From the NCBI RefSeq assembly GCF_009758125.1, contig NZ_WRXO01000001.1, positions 620,001 through 684,000 on the forward strand: a DNA stretch of 64,000 bases, written 5' to 3'. The stretch is from Chitinophaga oryziterrae (GTDB lineage: Bacteria; Bacteroidota; Bacteroidia; Chitinophagales; Chitinophagaceae). Position numbers and translations under genes: made by a program. Within the stretch, counting starts at the first letter, position 1; each line of letters begins with the position of its first letter. Of the stretch, positions 45,492-55,119 are shown piece after piece. The notes under the pieces are model-generated. The model made no database searches, was not told the DNA's origin, and worked only from the letters and a program-made list of their open reading frames with translations.

Positions 45492-48400
45492 ATGCATTTC
45501 GATTGTAATGTAATGGCCCGTCGTGCGCGCGGGCTAACAACCAAAATTTGCCTGGTTATGAAATTGACCGCATTTGTTCTGTTAGTCACCTGTCTGCATG
45601 TATGTGCGGCAGGTTATTCCCAGAAGGTTACTTTAGCCGTGAAAGATGTTCCGCTGCAACAGGTGTTTGCAGAGATTATTACACAAACAGGCGTGTCTAT
45701 TGTGTATTCGGAGAAAGCATTGTCCAACACCAGCCCTGTCACCTTAAACGTAAAAAATGCCAGTGTACAGGAAGTGCTGGACCTCTGCTTAAAGAACCAG
45801 CGGGTGATGTATTCTCATGAAGGGAATAACTTTGTTATTAAACCGGCAGTAGTTGTAACGGCCCCGGCTGATACATTGATCACTATCAGTGGAAAAGTGA
45901 GTACCGCCAGCGGTACCCCGTTACCCGGAGCTACGGTAATTGTAAAAGGTACACACAAGGGTACGCAGACGGATGCACAGGGTAACTTTATATTGCGTGG
46001 CCTGAATAGTAAAGCTGTCCTGGTGATCAGTAATATCGGTTATACTACCAGAGAGATGCCTGCAAGGGATAATCTCAGTATATCGCTGGAAGAAGATACC
46101 CGCAAGTTTAACGAAGTGGTTGTGGTGGGATACAGTGATAAAAAGAAGAGTGAACTGACCAGCGCCGTAAGTGTGGTCTCTGCTGATAAACTGAAAGATG
46201 TGACCACCAACGATGTGGGTTCCATGTTACAGGGAAAGGTAGCCGGTTTGCAGGTAGTGAACAGCTCCGGTGTACCGGGTACTACTTCAGAGATCAGGTT
46301 GCGTGGTGTTTCTTCCGTAAATGCCTCGCAAAGCCCGCTGTTTGTCGTAGATGGTATCATCGGTGGCAATTATGATCCTAATGATGTGGAAAGCGTAACC
46401 GTACTGAAAGATGCAGGCGCTACCGCTATGTATGGTTCGCAGGCTAATGCCGGGGTGATCATCGTTACTACCAAAAAAGCAAAGCTGGGTAAGACCCGTT
46501 TTGAAGCAAAAGTAACCACCGGTTTCCGTACACCTGATTTTGGCAGGATGCAGATGATGAATGGCAGCCAGTTGTACGACCGCCAGAAAGAATATTACCG
46601 TGATTATATTCCGGGAACTACCAATAACTCCTACAAGATAGATATCCTGAAGTTTTATAGCGAACGTCCAAAGACATTACAGGGTCAGAATAACAACTGG
46701 CTAACCACCATGTTCCAGACAGCTCCTATGCAGAATGTCTATCTGTCTGCCAGCGGCAGTACCGAGAAGAACGAGTATTATACCGGTATCTCTTATTACA
46801 ATGAGAAAGGTACTTTCATGAATACAGGTTACCAGCGGGTGAATCTGCGTGCGAACTCTACCTATCATTTTTCAAAGAGTGTGAGTGTTACCAACAATAT
46901 CAACCTCAGCGGATCTTCAGGAAAGAGCTATAACTATGAAGATGTATATTATGCGTACCTGAATCTGCCCTGGGATAATCCTTATGATAGTAAAGGTCAG
47001 CCGGTATACGTAGATGGGAATTCTACTTTCAAGTGGTGGTCCCGGGATAAAACGAACCCTATCCATACTATTAAAAATTCCAGTCATCCGTACAAGAGTT
47101 TTGATGTGAACTATGACCTGGGACTGAATGTAAAAATCACTGACTGGCTGTCATTTTCCAGTAACAATCGTGTAGCTGCAAATTATAACAAGTCTAAAGA
47201 ATATTATTCTCCGGTAGTAGCAGGGCAATACAGTGGTACTGGTTACCTGAATGAGCAGAGTACATTATCTTATGGTATTATCTCCAACGATCTGTTAAAG
47301 TTTAATTTCAAAAAAGGAGATCATAGCATTAGCGGTCTGGCTGGTATTGCCATAGAAAACAGCAAGACAGAAGTATTGGGAGGGTCAGGTAAAGGATTAC
47401 CGGAAGGATTGTCGGTGCTGAATGTAGCGTCTAATAATAAACTGGTATTTGGCTCTACGGATGCCGCTATCATCCAGTCATTTATTTCCCAGGTGAGTTA
47501 TGGTTATAAGGAGACCTACTTCCTTACAGGGTCTTATCGTGTGGATGGTTCTACCGCATTTCCTTCCAGTCACAGGTATGGCTCTTTCCCTGCGGTATCA
47601 GCAGCCTGGCTGATAAGCAATGAAGGTTTCCTGCAGGATAATCCGTTCATCAATACGCTGAAACTGAGAGCCAGTTACGGAGTAACCGGTACACAGGATA
47701 TAGGCTCTTCCCGTTACCTGGGATTGTATTCACTGAATGGCCAGTATAACGGTGGAACAGTGGCTACTCCTTTACAGTTGCCCAGTCCTGACCTTACCTG
47801 GGAAAGCAAGCAGCAGGCCAATGTGGGTGTAGATCTTACTGTATTAAAAAACAGGATCAATTTTACCGTGGATGCTTATAATAACGTAACGAAGAAATTG
47901 TTGTTACAGGTACCTCAGCCTTTGTCTGTAGGGTTTGAACAGCGTTGGGAAAATGTGGGTCAGGTGATCAATAATGGTATAGAGCTGGGTATTAATACGG
48001 TGAATATAAAAAGGAAAGACTTTGAGTGGACCACAGATTTCAATATCAGCTTTAACAGCAACAAGTTAAAGCAGTTACCCACTGATATTACCCGTACACA
48101 GCCGACATGGAGCATTTCACAGATCTATCGCAATGACGGAAACCTGTATGAATTCTATATGCCTAAATGGCTGGGCGTAAATACACAAACAGGCGCACCA
48201 CAGTGGGAAATAGTGAATAAGGACGCAGACGGTAAAGTAACCTCAAGGGAAGCCACATCTGACTATTCAAAAGCTACTTACCAGGAAGTAGGATCTGCCT
48301 TGCCAAAGTTCCAGGGTGGATTTAATTCAGCGTGGACGTATAAAAATATCTCCCTGAGTGTGAATGCTTATTTCTTATCAGGTAACAAAGTGTTCAGTAA

Positions 48401-48809
48401 TACATTACGTTTTGTGATGAACGATGGTAATGAACCATACTATAACCAGATCGTATTACCAAAGGGATATTCGATATGGACAAAACCAGGAGATATAGCA
48501 ACAGAGCCTAGTCCGCAGAATGCTGCCAACTCTACAGAAACATCTACCCGTTATTTAAAGGATGGTAGTTTCCTGTCTATCCGCAATATTACATTATCGT
48601 ATGCATTGCCTAAAACATTGATCAGTCACTGGCATATGGATGGTGTTACGTTTGCGCTCACGGCGGACAACGTATACACGTTCACGAAATTCCTGGGACA
48701 GGACCCCGGTACAACGATCACTGCCGGTGATTATGTAATGCCCGGTGTATCGGATTTCAAATATCCGAACAACCGCCAGTTTCTGTTTAACATCAACATC
48801 AGGTTTTAG
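45492..48809 (+). CDS. SusC/RagA-family TonB-dependent receptor with STN domain (pair 3)
   Basis: The 1105-aa product has a basic N-terminal lead (MARRARGLTTKICLVMKLTA) before the signal core, common in Chitinophaga-type SusC proteins; initiation at internal Met residues is possible. An STN domain follows (about 45-115, VTLAVKDVPLQQVFAEIITQ), then a regulatory-like domain (VSGKVSTASGTPLPGATVIVKG), linker KFNEVVVVGYSDKKKSELTSAV, plug (PLFVVDGIIGG, SVTVLKDAGATAMYGSQANAGVI) and barrel (end FNINIRF). A CCGGAG/CTCCGG hairpin sits about 70-90 bp upstream in the 211-bp leader. It should signal to FecR2. Confidence 0.94.
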   Translation: MHFDCNVMARRARGLTTKICLVMKLTAFVLLVTCLHVCAAGYSQKVTLAVKDVPLQQVFAEIITQTGVSIVYSEKALSNTSPVTLNVKNASVQEVLDLCLKNQRVMYSHEGNNFVIKPAVVVTAPADTLITISGKVSTASGTPLPGATVIVKGTHKGTQTDAQGNFILRGLNSKAVLVISNIGYTTREMPARDNLSISLEEDTRKFNEVVVVGYSDKKKSELTSAVSVVSADKLKDVTTNDVGSMLQGKVAGLQVVNSSGVPGTTSEIRLRGVSSVNASQSPLFVVDGIIGGNYDPNDVESVTVLKDAGATAMYGSQANAGVIIVTTKKAKLGKTRFEAKVTTGFRTPDFGRMQMMNGSQLYDRQKEYYRDYIPGTTNNSYKIDILKFYSERPKTLQGQNNNWLTTMFQTAPMQNVYLSASGSTEKNEYYTGISYYNEKGTFMNTGYQRVNLRANSTYHFSKSVSVTNNINLSGSSGKSYNYEDVYYAYLNLPWDNPYDSKGQPVYVDGNSTFKWWSRDKTNPIHTIKNSSHPYKSFDVNYDLGLNVKITDWLSFSSNNRVAANYNKSKEYYSPVVAGQYSGTGYLNEQSTLSYGIISNDLLKFNFKKGDHSISGLAGIAIENSKTEVLGGSGKGLPEGLSVLNVASNNKLVFGSTDAAIIQSFISQVSYGYKETYFLTGSYRVDGSTAFPSSHRYGSFPAVSAAWLISNEGFLQDNPFINTLKLRASYGVTGTQDIGSSRYLGLYSLNGQYNGGTVATPLQLPSPDLTWESKQQANVGVDLTVLKNRINFTVDAYNNVTKKLLLQVPQPLSVGFEQRWENVGQVINNGIELGINTVNIKRKDFEWTTDFNISFNSNKLKQLPTDITRTQPTWSISQIYRNDGNLYEFYMPKWLGVNTQTGAPQWEIVNKDADGKVTSREATSDYSKATYQEVGSALPKFQGGFNSAWTYKNISLSVNAYFLSGNKVFSNTLRFVMNDGNEPYYNQIVLPKGYSIWTKPGDIATEPSPQNAANSTETSTRYLKDGSFLSIRNITLSYALPKTLISHWHMDGVTFALTADNVYTFTKFLGQDPGTTITAGDYVMPGVSDFKYPNNRQFLFNINIRF

Positions 48810-48825
48810 TTAAAACGATCAGACC

Positions 48826-50340
48826 ATGAGAACAAGATTTTTCATCATCATACTAGCCTTGCCGCTGCTTATTACCAGTTGCTTAAAGGATGTGACGCCA
48901 AGCGATTCATTAACCACCGGTACTTTAACGAATACGACACAGGGATTGAAGAATGCACTGAATGGTGCATATGCCCTGTTTAAAGATCATACGGAGTTTA
49001 ACGGTACCACGGACCTTAACAATATGTACCTGCGTCAGTACTTCCAGATGAGTGATTTTGCCAGTGATGATATTGTATGCGGGCAAAGTACTACCGATCC
49101 GCTGTATTACAGCTTCACATTGAATCATACGCCTACACAGACCAATAGCCGTTATTTCTGGTATATCTCCTATAAGATCATCAATGACGTGAATACCGTG
49201 ATTGAAGCTGCACAAAGTATCAGTAATCCTGATGCCAATATACAGCAACTGATAGGGGAGTGTTATTTTCTGCGTGCTTTCTGTCATTTTAACCTGGCAC
49301 GTTTTTATGCAAGGCCTTATACGCAGGACCCTGCTGCCAGTGGTGTTATATTACGTACTTCCACCAGCGATCCTGCAGATAAAGCCAGGGCCAGCGTATC
49401 AGAAGTATATGCGGCTGTTATTGCAGATGCAGAGAAAGGAGCCGCACTGATGACAGCTTCACGTGGCGTGCAGTATGCTTCGCAGGAAGCCGCCTGGGCT
49501 TTGTTATCCAGGGTGTTCCTGTATAAAGGAGATAACGACAGCACTATTTACTACTCAGACAAAGTAATTAACTCAGGGAAGTTCAGTATTGCGACCGCTG
49601 CTAATTATCCTGCCATGTTTGCCAATGCAACAACCAGTACGGAGACAATTCTGTGTGTAGCTTTTACAGAGGTAGATGATTATGGTAAGGGAGGCTCTAT
49701 TGCTTCTATGATCTATTCTGATGGTAACTCCGGCTGGGGAGAAGAATATGCTTCTGCCTCACTGAGGGATACGATGTCTGAACATCCGGAAGATCTGCGC
49801 TGGTCTTATATTGTACCATTGAAAGATGCAGATGGTAACATGCAAAAGAAGAACGGTATAGAGATCTATTATATCACCAAGTTCTCTTTCCAGGATGGTA
49901 AACCTACACTTAGTTCACCCATCATGTTCCGTTTGTCTGAAATGTACCTGAATAAAGCAGAGGCAGAAACGAAAGCAAATAATGCAACAGCCGCGCTGAA
50001 TGATGTGGATATGATCCGTAAGAACCGGGGACTGGAAGATTACCTGTACAAGGGAACTGCACCGGCCGGTAAGACAGTACTGGAAACCGTGTTGAAAGAA
50101 AGACGTCTTGAACTGGCATTTGAAGGACACCGTTCTGCAGATGTATACCGCAATAAGCTGTCGATGAACCGTACTTACTGGGGTTATCATCTTCCCGGAT
50201 TAAAGGAATCTGATATAGACCTGAGTACGCAGCCTGGTAACTATGCGAACGAGATCGTTAACTGGGATAACAACAGGATCATCTATTTTATTCCGATAGA
50301 TGAAGTGCAGACAAATAAGTTATGTCAGCAGAATCCCTGA
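48826..50340 (+). CDS. SusD/RagB-family surface lipoprotein (pair 3)
   Basis: The 504-aa lipoprotein has signal and lipobox (LPLLITSCLKDVTPSDSLTTGT). It shows canonical SusD features: LKNALNGAYALFKD, the TPR helices LIGECYFLRAFCHFNLARFYARPYTQ, MFRLSEMYLNKAEAETKANNATAALNDVDMIRKNRGL and VLKERRLELAFEGHRSADVYRNKLSM. It begins 16 bp after susC3. Length and domain order match classical SusD proteins that bind glycans for SusC-mediated import. Confidence 0.94.
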   Translation: MRTRFFIIILALPLLITSCLKDVTPSDSLTTGTLTNTTQGLKNALNGAYALFKDHTEFNGTTDLNNMYLRQYFQMSDFASDDIVCGQSTTDPLYYSFTLNHTPTQTNSRYFWYISYKIINDVNTVIEAAQSISNPDANIQQLIGECYFLRAFCHFNLARFYARPYTQDPAASGVILRTSTSDPADKARASVSEVYAAVIADAEKGAALMTASRGVQYASQEAAWALLSRVFLYKGDNDSTIYYSDKVINSGKFSIATAANYPAMFANATTSTETILCVAFTEVDDYGKGGSIASMIYSDGNSGWGEEYASASLRDTMSEHPEDLRWSYIVPLKDADGNMQKKNGIEIYYITKFSFQDGKPTLSSPIMFRLSEMYLNKAEAETKANNATAALNDVDMIRKNRGLEDYLYKGTAPAGKTVLETVLKERRLELAFEGHRSADVYRNKLSMNRTYWGYHLPGLKESDIDLSTQPGNYANEIVNWDNNRIIYFIPIDEVQTNKLCQQNP

Positions 50341-50375
50341 TTAGTTATTTATTCATCTTTTAATGCAGTACAATC

Positions 50376-51230
50376 ATGCAACTCAAACATATATTTTCTT
50401 TCTTTTTACTGGTAACGGTATTAGCTGCCTGTAAAAAAGATAACAATACGCCGGAAGCGGATGTCTTTTATGCTGTAAGCATTAGTGGATATGATGTTAC
50501 ATTCACGAATACCACTACAGGTGCCGTATCTTATAAATGGGATTTCGGGGACAGTACTACCTCTACGGAAGCCAGTCCTGTACATACTTATCCCGGTAAG
50601 GGAAAGTATGTGCCTACACTGTATGCTACAACCAAAGAAGGACGCGTAACAGAAGCATCTACCGTAGTGTATATTGCTAAATCATCACCTGTAAAACTGG
50701 ATGATAGTACGTTGTCTGACTGGGATAATGTAACCACCTCTGAAACGATTTCCGGTGCAGGTGAGACCTATTTTAAGAAGTCGAAGATCGATTACGATGC
50801 GAACTATATTTATTTTTATTTCGAGATGAATTCAAATAAGAATAATGGGGACATCTTCGATTTTTATCTGGATACTGATAATGATGCGACTACCGGATTG
50901 CTGACAGGTACATTTCCTGATGGAGGATACGATGTGTTACTGGAAGGTGGAGTGCTGGCAAACTGGTTTGATGTATACAATCATTCCGGTGCGCAGGATG
51001 CGTTTAGCTTTCAACCCACCGGTGTGGCCGAATTTTATACGGTGGGTACGGTCGTACAGGACGGTACTACGCTGAAATTTGAAATGAGGTTAGTCCGTTC
51101 GAAGATCAAAGGACTGGCGGCTACTAAGGCCTTCAGGGTAGGTATACAGACTACGAAGAGCGATTGGTCTGCTACATTGGGAAACATGCCAAATGCAAAT
51201 CAATCATCTATTTTAGTTAATTTTGAATAG
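50376..51230 (+). CDS. PKD-domain lipoprotein with C-terminal CBM9-like beta-sandwich
   Basis: The 284-aa lipoprotein has signal/lipobox MQLKHIFSFFLLVTVLAACKKD. A PKD domain spans about 25-100 (YKWDFGDSTTSTEASPVHTYPGKGKY). The C-terminal about 180 residues (YIYFYFEMNSNKNNGDIFDFYLDTDNDATTG, KFEMRLVRSKI) resemble CBM9/DOMON-type binding modules. In SusCD operons such proteins are surface glycan-binding proteins (SusE/SusF analogues in role). It follows susD3 by 35 bp. Confidence 0.82.
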   Translation: MQLKHIFSFFLLVTVLAACKKDNNTPEADVFYAVSISGYDVTFTNTTTGAVSYKWDFGDSTTSTEASPVHTYPGKGKYVPTLYATTKEGRVTEASTVVYIAKSSPVKLDDSTLSDWDNVTTSETISGAGETYFKKSKIDYDANYIYFYFEMNSNKNNGDIFDFYLDTDNDATTGLLTGTFPDGGYDVLLEGGVLANWFDVYNHSGAQDAFSFQPTGVAEFYTVGTVVQDGTTLKFEMRLVRSKIKGLAATKAFRVGIQTTKSDWSATLGNMPNANQSSILVNFE

Positions 51231-51237
51231 TATTATA

Positions 51238-51268
51238 AACAGGAGACTTCATGCAGGGGTCTCCTGTT
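51238..51268 (+). terminator. Hairpin after the PKD lipoprotein gene
   Basis: A perfect 10-bp stem (51238-51247 with 51259-51268) encloses an 11-nt loop, but no long T-run follows. It could be a weak terminator or an mRNA-stability element. It also shows that the next gene is unlikely to start before 51283. Confidence 0.6.
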
Positions 51269-51282
51269 ATAAAATTACACCT

Positions 51283-52788
51283 ATGCGACCCTGGTTAATG
51301 TTAATATCCGCGCTGGTAATAATGAGCTGTGGCAAAACCAGCAGCAGTGATAATACTGCTTCCACACAGCAAAGCGCCACAAAAGTTACCTATACTGAAA
51401 GTACTACCGATTTTCCCAACCCGGAACGTGGTTTCTACAGATACTCCGAAACAACTGTAGATAATTATGACCCACTGGATGCACAAACGCTTGCAGGTTT
51501 CCGCGCGGGTCAAAGCGTCTCCGGTACAGTTTATAATGTCCTTAGCACATTGGTGTTCCGGTATTTTATCCTGGATGGATATACAGGAAAAGCATTACCT
51601 GCATCTTTCCTTACTAATATAACCAAAGATTGTGCTACCGCCCGGGCAGCAGGTTTCAAACTCATACCCCGTTTTACGTATACCGTTTCTGTAACAGCAG
51701 GTAGCTGTCCTGAGCAGTTTATCTGTACTCCTTACGGAGATGCCCCTAAAAGTATTGTGCTGAATCATATCAGCCAGTTAAAACCTGTATTACAGGCAAA
51801 TGCAGATGTCATTGCCTGTGTACAACTGGGTTTCATCGGTACCTGGGGAGAGAACTATTATACCGATTACTTCGGCGATGCTTCTTCCAACGGGCAAAAA
51901 CTGTTGTATGATAATAACTGGAATGACAGGGCAGAAGTGCTAAAAGCCATGCTGGATGCACTGCCTGCCGACAGGATGGTGCAGGTACGTTATCCGCAGA
52001 TCAAACAGCGCTTTGTGTACGGTGTGAATGCACCTGCTTCTTCAGCTGCTTTAACACAGGACGAAGCAGCACTGGGTACAGATAAGGCAAGGATAGGATT
52101 TCATAACGACTGCTTTCTGGCCAGTGCCAATGACTATGGCACTTATGCCGACTATGGTAACTCTTCCTCTTCACCCAAAGAAGCCACTACCGCCTTCCGT
52201 AATTATTACAGCATGGACAGCAAATACGTAGTAGTAGGAGGAGAGACCTGTAGCGATGAGTACAGTCCGCAGAATGATTGTGAACCTGCCGGACATGCAG
52301 AACAGGAATTCGGTGATATGCATTACAGCTTCCTGAATGCCGATTACAATCCTGATGTAAACAACGACTGGCAAACCGGTGGATGCCTGGATAATATCAA
52401 ACGTAAACTGGGCTACCGGCTGGTATTAAAGGATGCTTCTTTCCAGCAGGGCGATTCCCTTTCCGTATTGATACACCTGCAAAATACCGGGTATGCTGCG
52501 CCCTATAATCCAAGACCTGTGCAACTGTTATTACGTAATACGGCTACCAAACAGGTATATCCCTATACGTTCAACACAGAAATACGCAAGTGGTTAACAG
52601 GCGCTGTTACCTTACAGCAATCATTTGTCCTGCCACCCGCAGGTACTTACGATCTGCTGCTGAACTTACCGGATAAATACACGTCTTTAAATACGAAACC
52701 TCTGTATAGTGTGCGACTGGCCAATGAGAATGTATGGGAAGAAACAACAGGTTATAACAAACTCAACTATGCAATCACTGTTAAATAG
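51283..52788 (+). CDS. DUF4874/DUF4832-type secreted lipoprotein (putative glycoside-hydrolase-like)
   Basis: The start at 51283 gives 501 aa with lipoprotein signal MRPWLMLISALVIMSCGKTSS. The mature protein begins with the DUF4874 hallmark DFPNPERGFYRYSETT, then has barrel-like strands (FKLIPRFTYT, VIACVQLGFIGTWGENYY, VQVRYPQIKQRFVYG). DUF4832 spans about 300-500 (YVVVGGETCSDEY, IKRKLGYRLVLKDASFQQG). The fold suggests a TIM barrel plus beta-sandwich, but activity is not established for the family. Being in the SusCD3 unit, it probably processes the same glycan. Confidence 0.85.
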   Translation: MRPWLMLISALVIMSCGKTSSSDNTASTQQSATKVTYTESTTDFPNPERGFYRYSETTVDNYDPLDAQTLAGFRAGQSVSGTVYNVLSTLVFRYFILDGYTGKALPASFLTNITKDCATARAAGFKLIPRFTYTVSVTAGSCPEQFICTPYGDAPKSIVLNHISQLKPVLQANADVIACVQLGFIGTWGENYYTDYFGDASSNGQKLLYDNNWNDRAEVLKAMLDALPADRMVQVRYPQIKQRFVYGVNAPASSAALTQDEAALGTDKARIGFHNDCFLASANDYGTYADYGNSSSSPKEATTAFRNYYSMDSKYVVVGGETCSDEYSPQNDCEPAGHAEQEFGDMHYSFLNADYNPDVNNDWQTGGCLDNIKRKLGYRLVLKDASFQQGDSLSVLIHLQNTGYAAPYNPRPVQLLLRNTATKQVYPYTFNTEIRKWLTGAVTLQQSFVLPPAGTYDLLLNLPDKYTSLNTKPLYSVRLANENVWEETTGYNKLNYAITVK

Positions 52789-53830
52789 TAACAAACGTTT
52801 ATTGTCGTTGGATGTAATGCGCGGTGTGATCATGATCCTGCTGGCAGGAGAAAGCTGCCTGGTATATGAATCCCTGAGACATCTGGATAATAACATTCTC
52901 ATTAATGAGTTTTTCCACCATCCCTGGCACGGATTACATTTCTGGGACCTTGTACAGCCAGCCTTTATGTTCATGGCAGGAACGGCCATGTACATCTCTT
53001 TTGAGAGCAAAAGAAAGAAAGGCATTACCTGGAAACAGAACTTTAAACATATCCTGATAAGAAGTGCTAAACTATTCTTATTAGGCACCGGTTTACATTG
53101 TATCTATTCCGGTAAGATGGTATGGGAACTATGGAATGTATTAACACAGTTATCTGTTACCACTATTATTGCTTACCTGATCATAGACCGCTCCATTACT
53201 TTTCAGATTGTAACAGGGTTATTATTAATTATTCTGAGCGATGTATTATACAGAACAGTATTAATGCCGGGATATGATCAACCCTTTGTTGAGTACCATA
53301 ATTTTGGAGCCTACATGGATACGTTGCTGATGGGAAAGATCAATCCTGATGGCTGGGTAGCTATTAACATTATTCCTACTGCCGCCCATACAATATGGGG
53401 GATGACAGCAGGTAAATTCCTGATGACAGCCAGTAGTGGTAATAAGAAAACGGGGGTGCTGTTAATAGCAGGAGTGATTGCGCTGATACTTGGTTTTGGC
53501 GCAGACATCAGTAATATTTCGCCTATCATCAAACGTATCAGTACCGCAGGTTTTGTACTCGCCTCTGCAGGATGGGTATTGTTGATCCTGGCAGCGCTGT
53601 ACTGGTGGATAGACGTAAAGGAACACAGCAGGTATACCTGGATAGCCGTAGTGGTAGGAATGAACGCTATATTCCTGTACCTGTTTTTTGAAACAGTCGG
53701 AGGACAATGGGTAAATGGTGTGGTAGCGATCTTTGTACCAATAAAAATATTATCCGCGCTGGTTACCTTATTCCTGGAATGGTACCTGTGCTACTGGTTA
53801 TATAAGAAGCAGATATTTTTTAAATTATAG
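52769..53830 (+). CDS. Heparan-alpha-glucosaminide N-acetyltransferase-like membrane acyltransferase (DUF5009/DUF1624 type)
   Basis: The start at 52769 (353 aa) overlaps the DUF4832 gene by 20 bp and gives the family N-terminus MQSLLNSNKRLLSLDVMRGVIM. About ten membrane helices follow. The motifs HPWHGLHFWDLVQPAFMFMAGTAMYISFESKRKKG and SDVLYRTVLMPGYDQPFVEYHNFGAYMDTLLMG match the HGSNAT-like group, which transfers acetyl from cytoplasmic acetyl-CoA to sugars across the membrane. A family member in a glycan locus suggests glucosamine-type or acetylated substrates. The alternative start at 52709 lacks support. Confidence 0.85.
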   Translation: MQSLLNSNKRLLSLDVMRGVIMILLAGESCLVYESLRHLDNNILINEFFHHPWHGLHFWDLVQPAFMFMAGTAMYISFESKRKKGITWKQNFKHILIRSAKLFLLGTGLHCIYSGKMVWELWNVLTQLSVTTIIAYLIIDRSITFQIVTGLLLIILSDVLYRTVLMPGYDQPFVEYHNFGAYMDTLLMGKINPDGWVAINIIPTAAHTIWGMTAGKFLMTASSGNKKTGVLLIAGVIALILGFGADISNISPIIKRISTAGFVLASAGWVLLILAALYWWIDVKEHSRYTWIAVVVGMNAIFLYLFFETVGGQWVNGVVAIFVPIKILSALVTLFLEWYLCYWLYKKQIFFKL

Positions 53831-54337
53831 ATATTTTTCTTTCAGGATTTTGATATGATACAGTTCATGTCCTGCCATCATATATACCAATGCTCTTGCT
53901 GAAAGCGGGTTGTTATTGGACTTGCCGATATTAGCCAGTTGCTGTTCATTCAGATTGCGTACAAGGTACAGTGAGGATTCACGTACGGCCCTGAATTCGT
54001 CGGCCAGGTCATGCAACAGGCGTTCGTTGGCAAAGGACTGCTTTGCGTAGTCGTCCTGTTCAAATCCGGGTAATCCCTGTTTTTCACCACGGGCAAAAGC
54101 TAAGAGACGGTATGCGAAGATCCTCTCTGTATCTATCATATGATTCACGACTTCTTTAACGGTCCATTTACCTGGTGCATAAGCATATTCTTCCTTCTCT
54201 AAAGGGATGCTGTATAACAGTGCATGTGTGTTTGACTTTGATGCTGTCAATACATCCAGCACAGGCAGGTCACCTACCATGTTAATGTATGTTCCCTGGT
54301 AATCTACATATTCGCCGGGTTGTGGCTTACTGATCAT
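53825..54337 (-). CDS. DinB-family protein
   Basis: The 170-aa protein has the DinB/YfiT four-helix pattern. It shows APGKWTVKEVVNHMIDTERIFAYRLLAFARGE, with a metal-type His near residue 66. The C-terminal GHELYHIKILKEKYL adds two His about 157-161. Such cytoplasmic proteins are metal-dependent thiol-transferase-like enzymes of largely unknown substrate. Its end overlaps the convergent acyltransferase gene by 6 bp. Confidence 0.9.
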   Translation of the reverse strand: MISKPQPGEYVDYQGTYINMVGDLPVLDVLTASKSNTHALLYSIPLEKEEYAYAPGKWTVKEVVNHMIDTERIFAYRLLAFARGEKQGLPGFEQDDYAKQSFANERLLHDLADEFRAVRESSLYLVRNLNEQQLANIGKSNNNPLSARALVYMMAGHELYHIKILKEKYL

Positions 54338-54397
54338 GAGTGATAAATTTTGCTGAAATTAAAACATAATTAGGTATTTTTTATCAGTATCGATCAG

Positions 54398-55078
54398 TTA
54401 TTCTATATGTACTGCTTTTCTGTTCATCTTTACCTCATAATCTGTGGCGAAAATGGCGAAGCCTTTATCTGTGATGGTTTTAATCAGTTTCCTGATATGT
54501 TGTTGTATGGGGAGAGGTAAGGTATAAAAGGATGCATCTATATCGGTAATTCTTGCACCGTCCATTACAGAATTCTGATGTCTGATAGCTGTTTTTTGTC
54601 CCTTATAATAGAGCAGTATTTTTATTCTTCCATCATCGGTACCATTTAACCCTGCGCTACCGTATATAATAAGAGGTTCTGCGATACCATCACCGTCAAG
54701 ATCTTTTACTTCACAGAATTTTGTCCAGAACCAGATGGAAGATTCTTCATCTTTATCTGGTCTTTTATGATCATTCAGTTCCCATTTTTTTACAAGTCCT
54801 TCCCGTGTTTCCTGCAAACAGGTCCCTTTAATGGTATAATGTAAAGTGTCGTTACCGGCTGCTATTGAATCAATGCTTTCTGACAATGCCAGGTAGTATT
54901 TCCCTGTTTTATCGCTGTAGCTGTAAGTCCTGCGGATAGGGAATTTAATGCCGTTTTTAGCTTTAATACTATCTGTGAAGATTGCAGTTGTTTCTGTTGC
55001 AGATAAGATCGTTTGTGCATGTAGCTGACATACAATAAATACGATCATTATAGTTAGTAAACATCCCCTTATTTTCAT
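54398..55078 (-). CDS. Secreted hypothetical protein
   Basis: I choose the Met at 55078 (226 aa), which starts a clear signal peptide MKIRGCLLTIMIVFIVCQLHAQ. The mature part has beta-strand segments and a KDLDGDGIAEPLIIYGSAGLNGTDDG loop that resembles a calcium-binding or FG-GAP-like DxDxDG turn. The family is not recognised. It is transcribed in the same direction as the M43 protease 41 bp upstream, so both may share a transcript. Confidence 0.75.
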   Translation of the reverse strand: MKIRGCLLTIMIVFIVCQLHAQTILSATETTAIFTDSIKAKNGIKFPIRRTYSYSDKTGKYYLALSESIDSIAAGNDTLHYTIKGTCLQETREGLVKKWELNDHKRPDKDEESSIWFWTKFCEVKDLDGDGIAEPLIIYGSAGLNGTDDGRIKILLYYKGQKTAIRHQNSVMDGARITDIDASFYTLPLPIQQHIRKLIKTITDKGFAIFATDYEVKMNRKAVHIE

Positions 55079-55119
55079 GCCTGAAAAATACAAATAAAAC
55101 TCTCTCCCGGAGTTTTTAT

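Noticed and set aside
51223..51282. An upstream in-frame start for the DUF4832 lipoprotein
   Set aside because: It would overlap the preceding gene and run through a hairpin; the lipoprotein signal begins at 51283.
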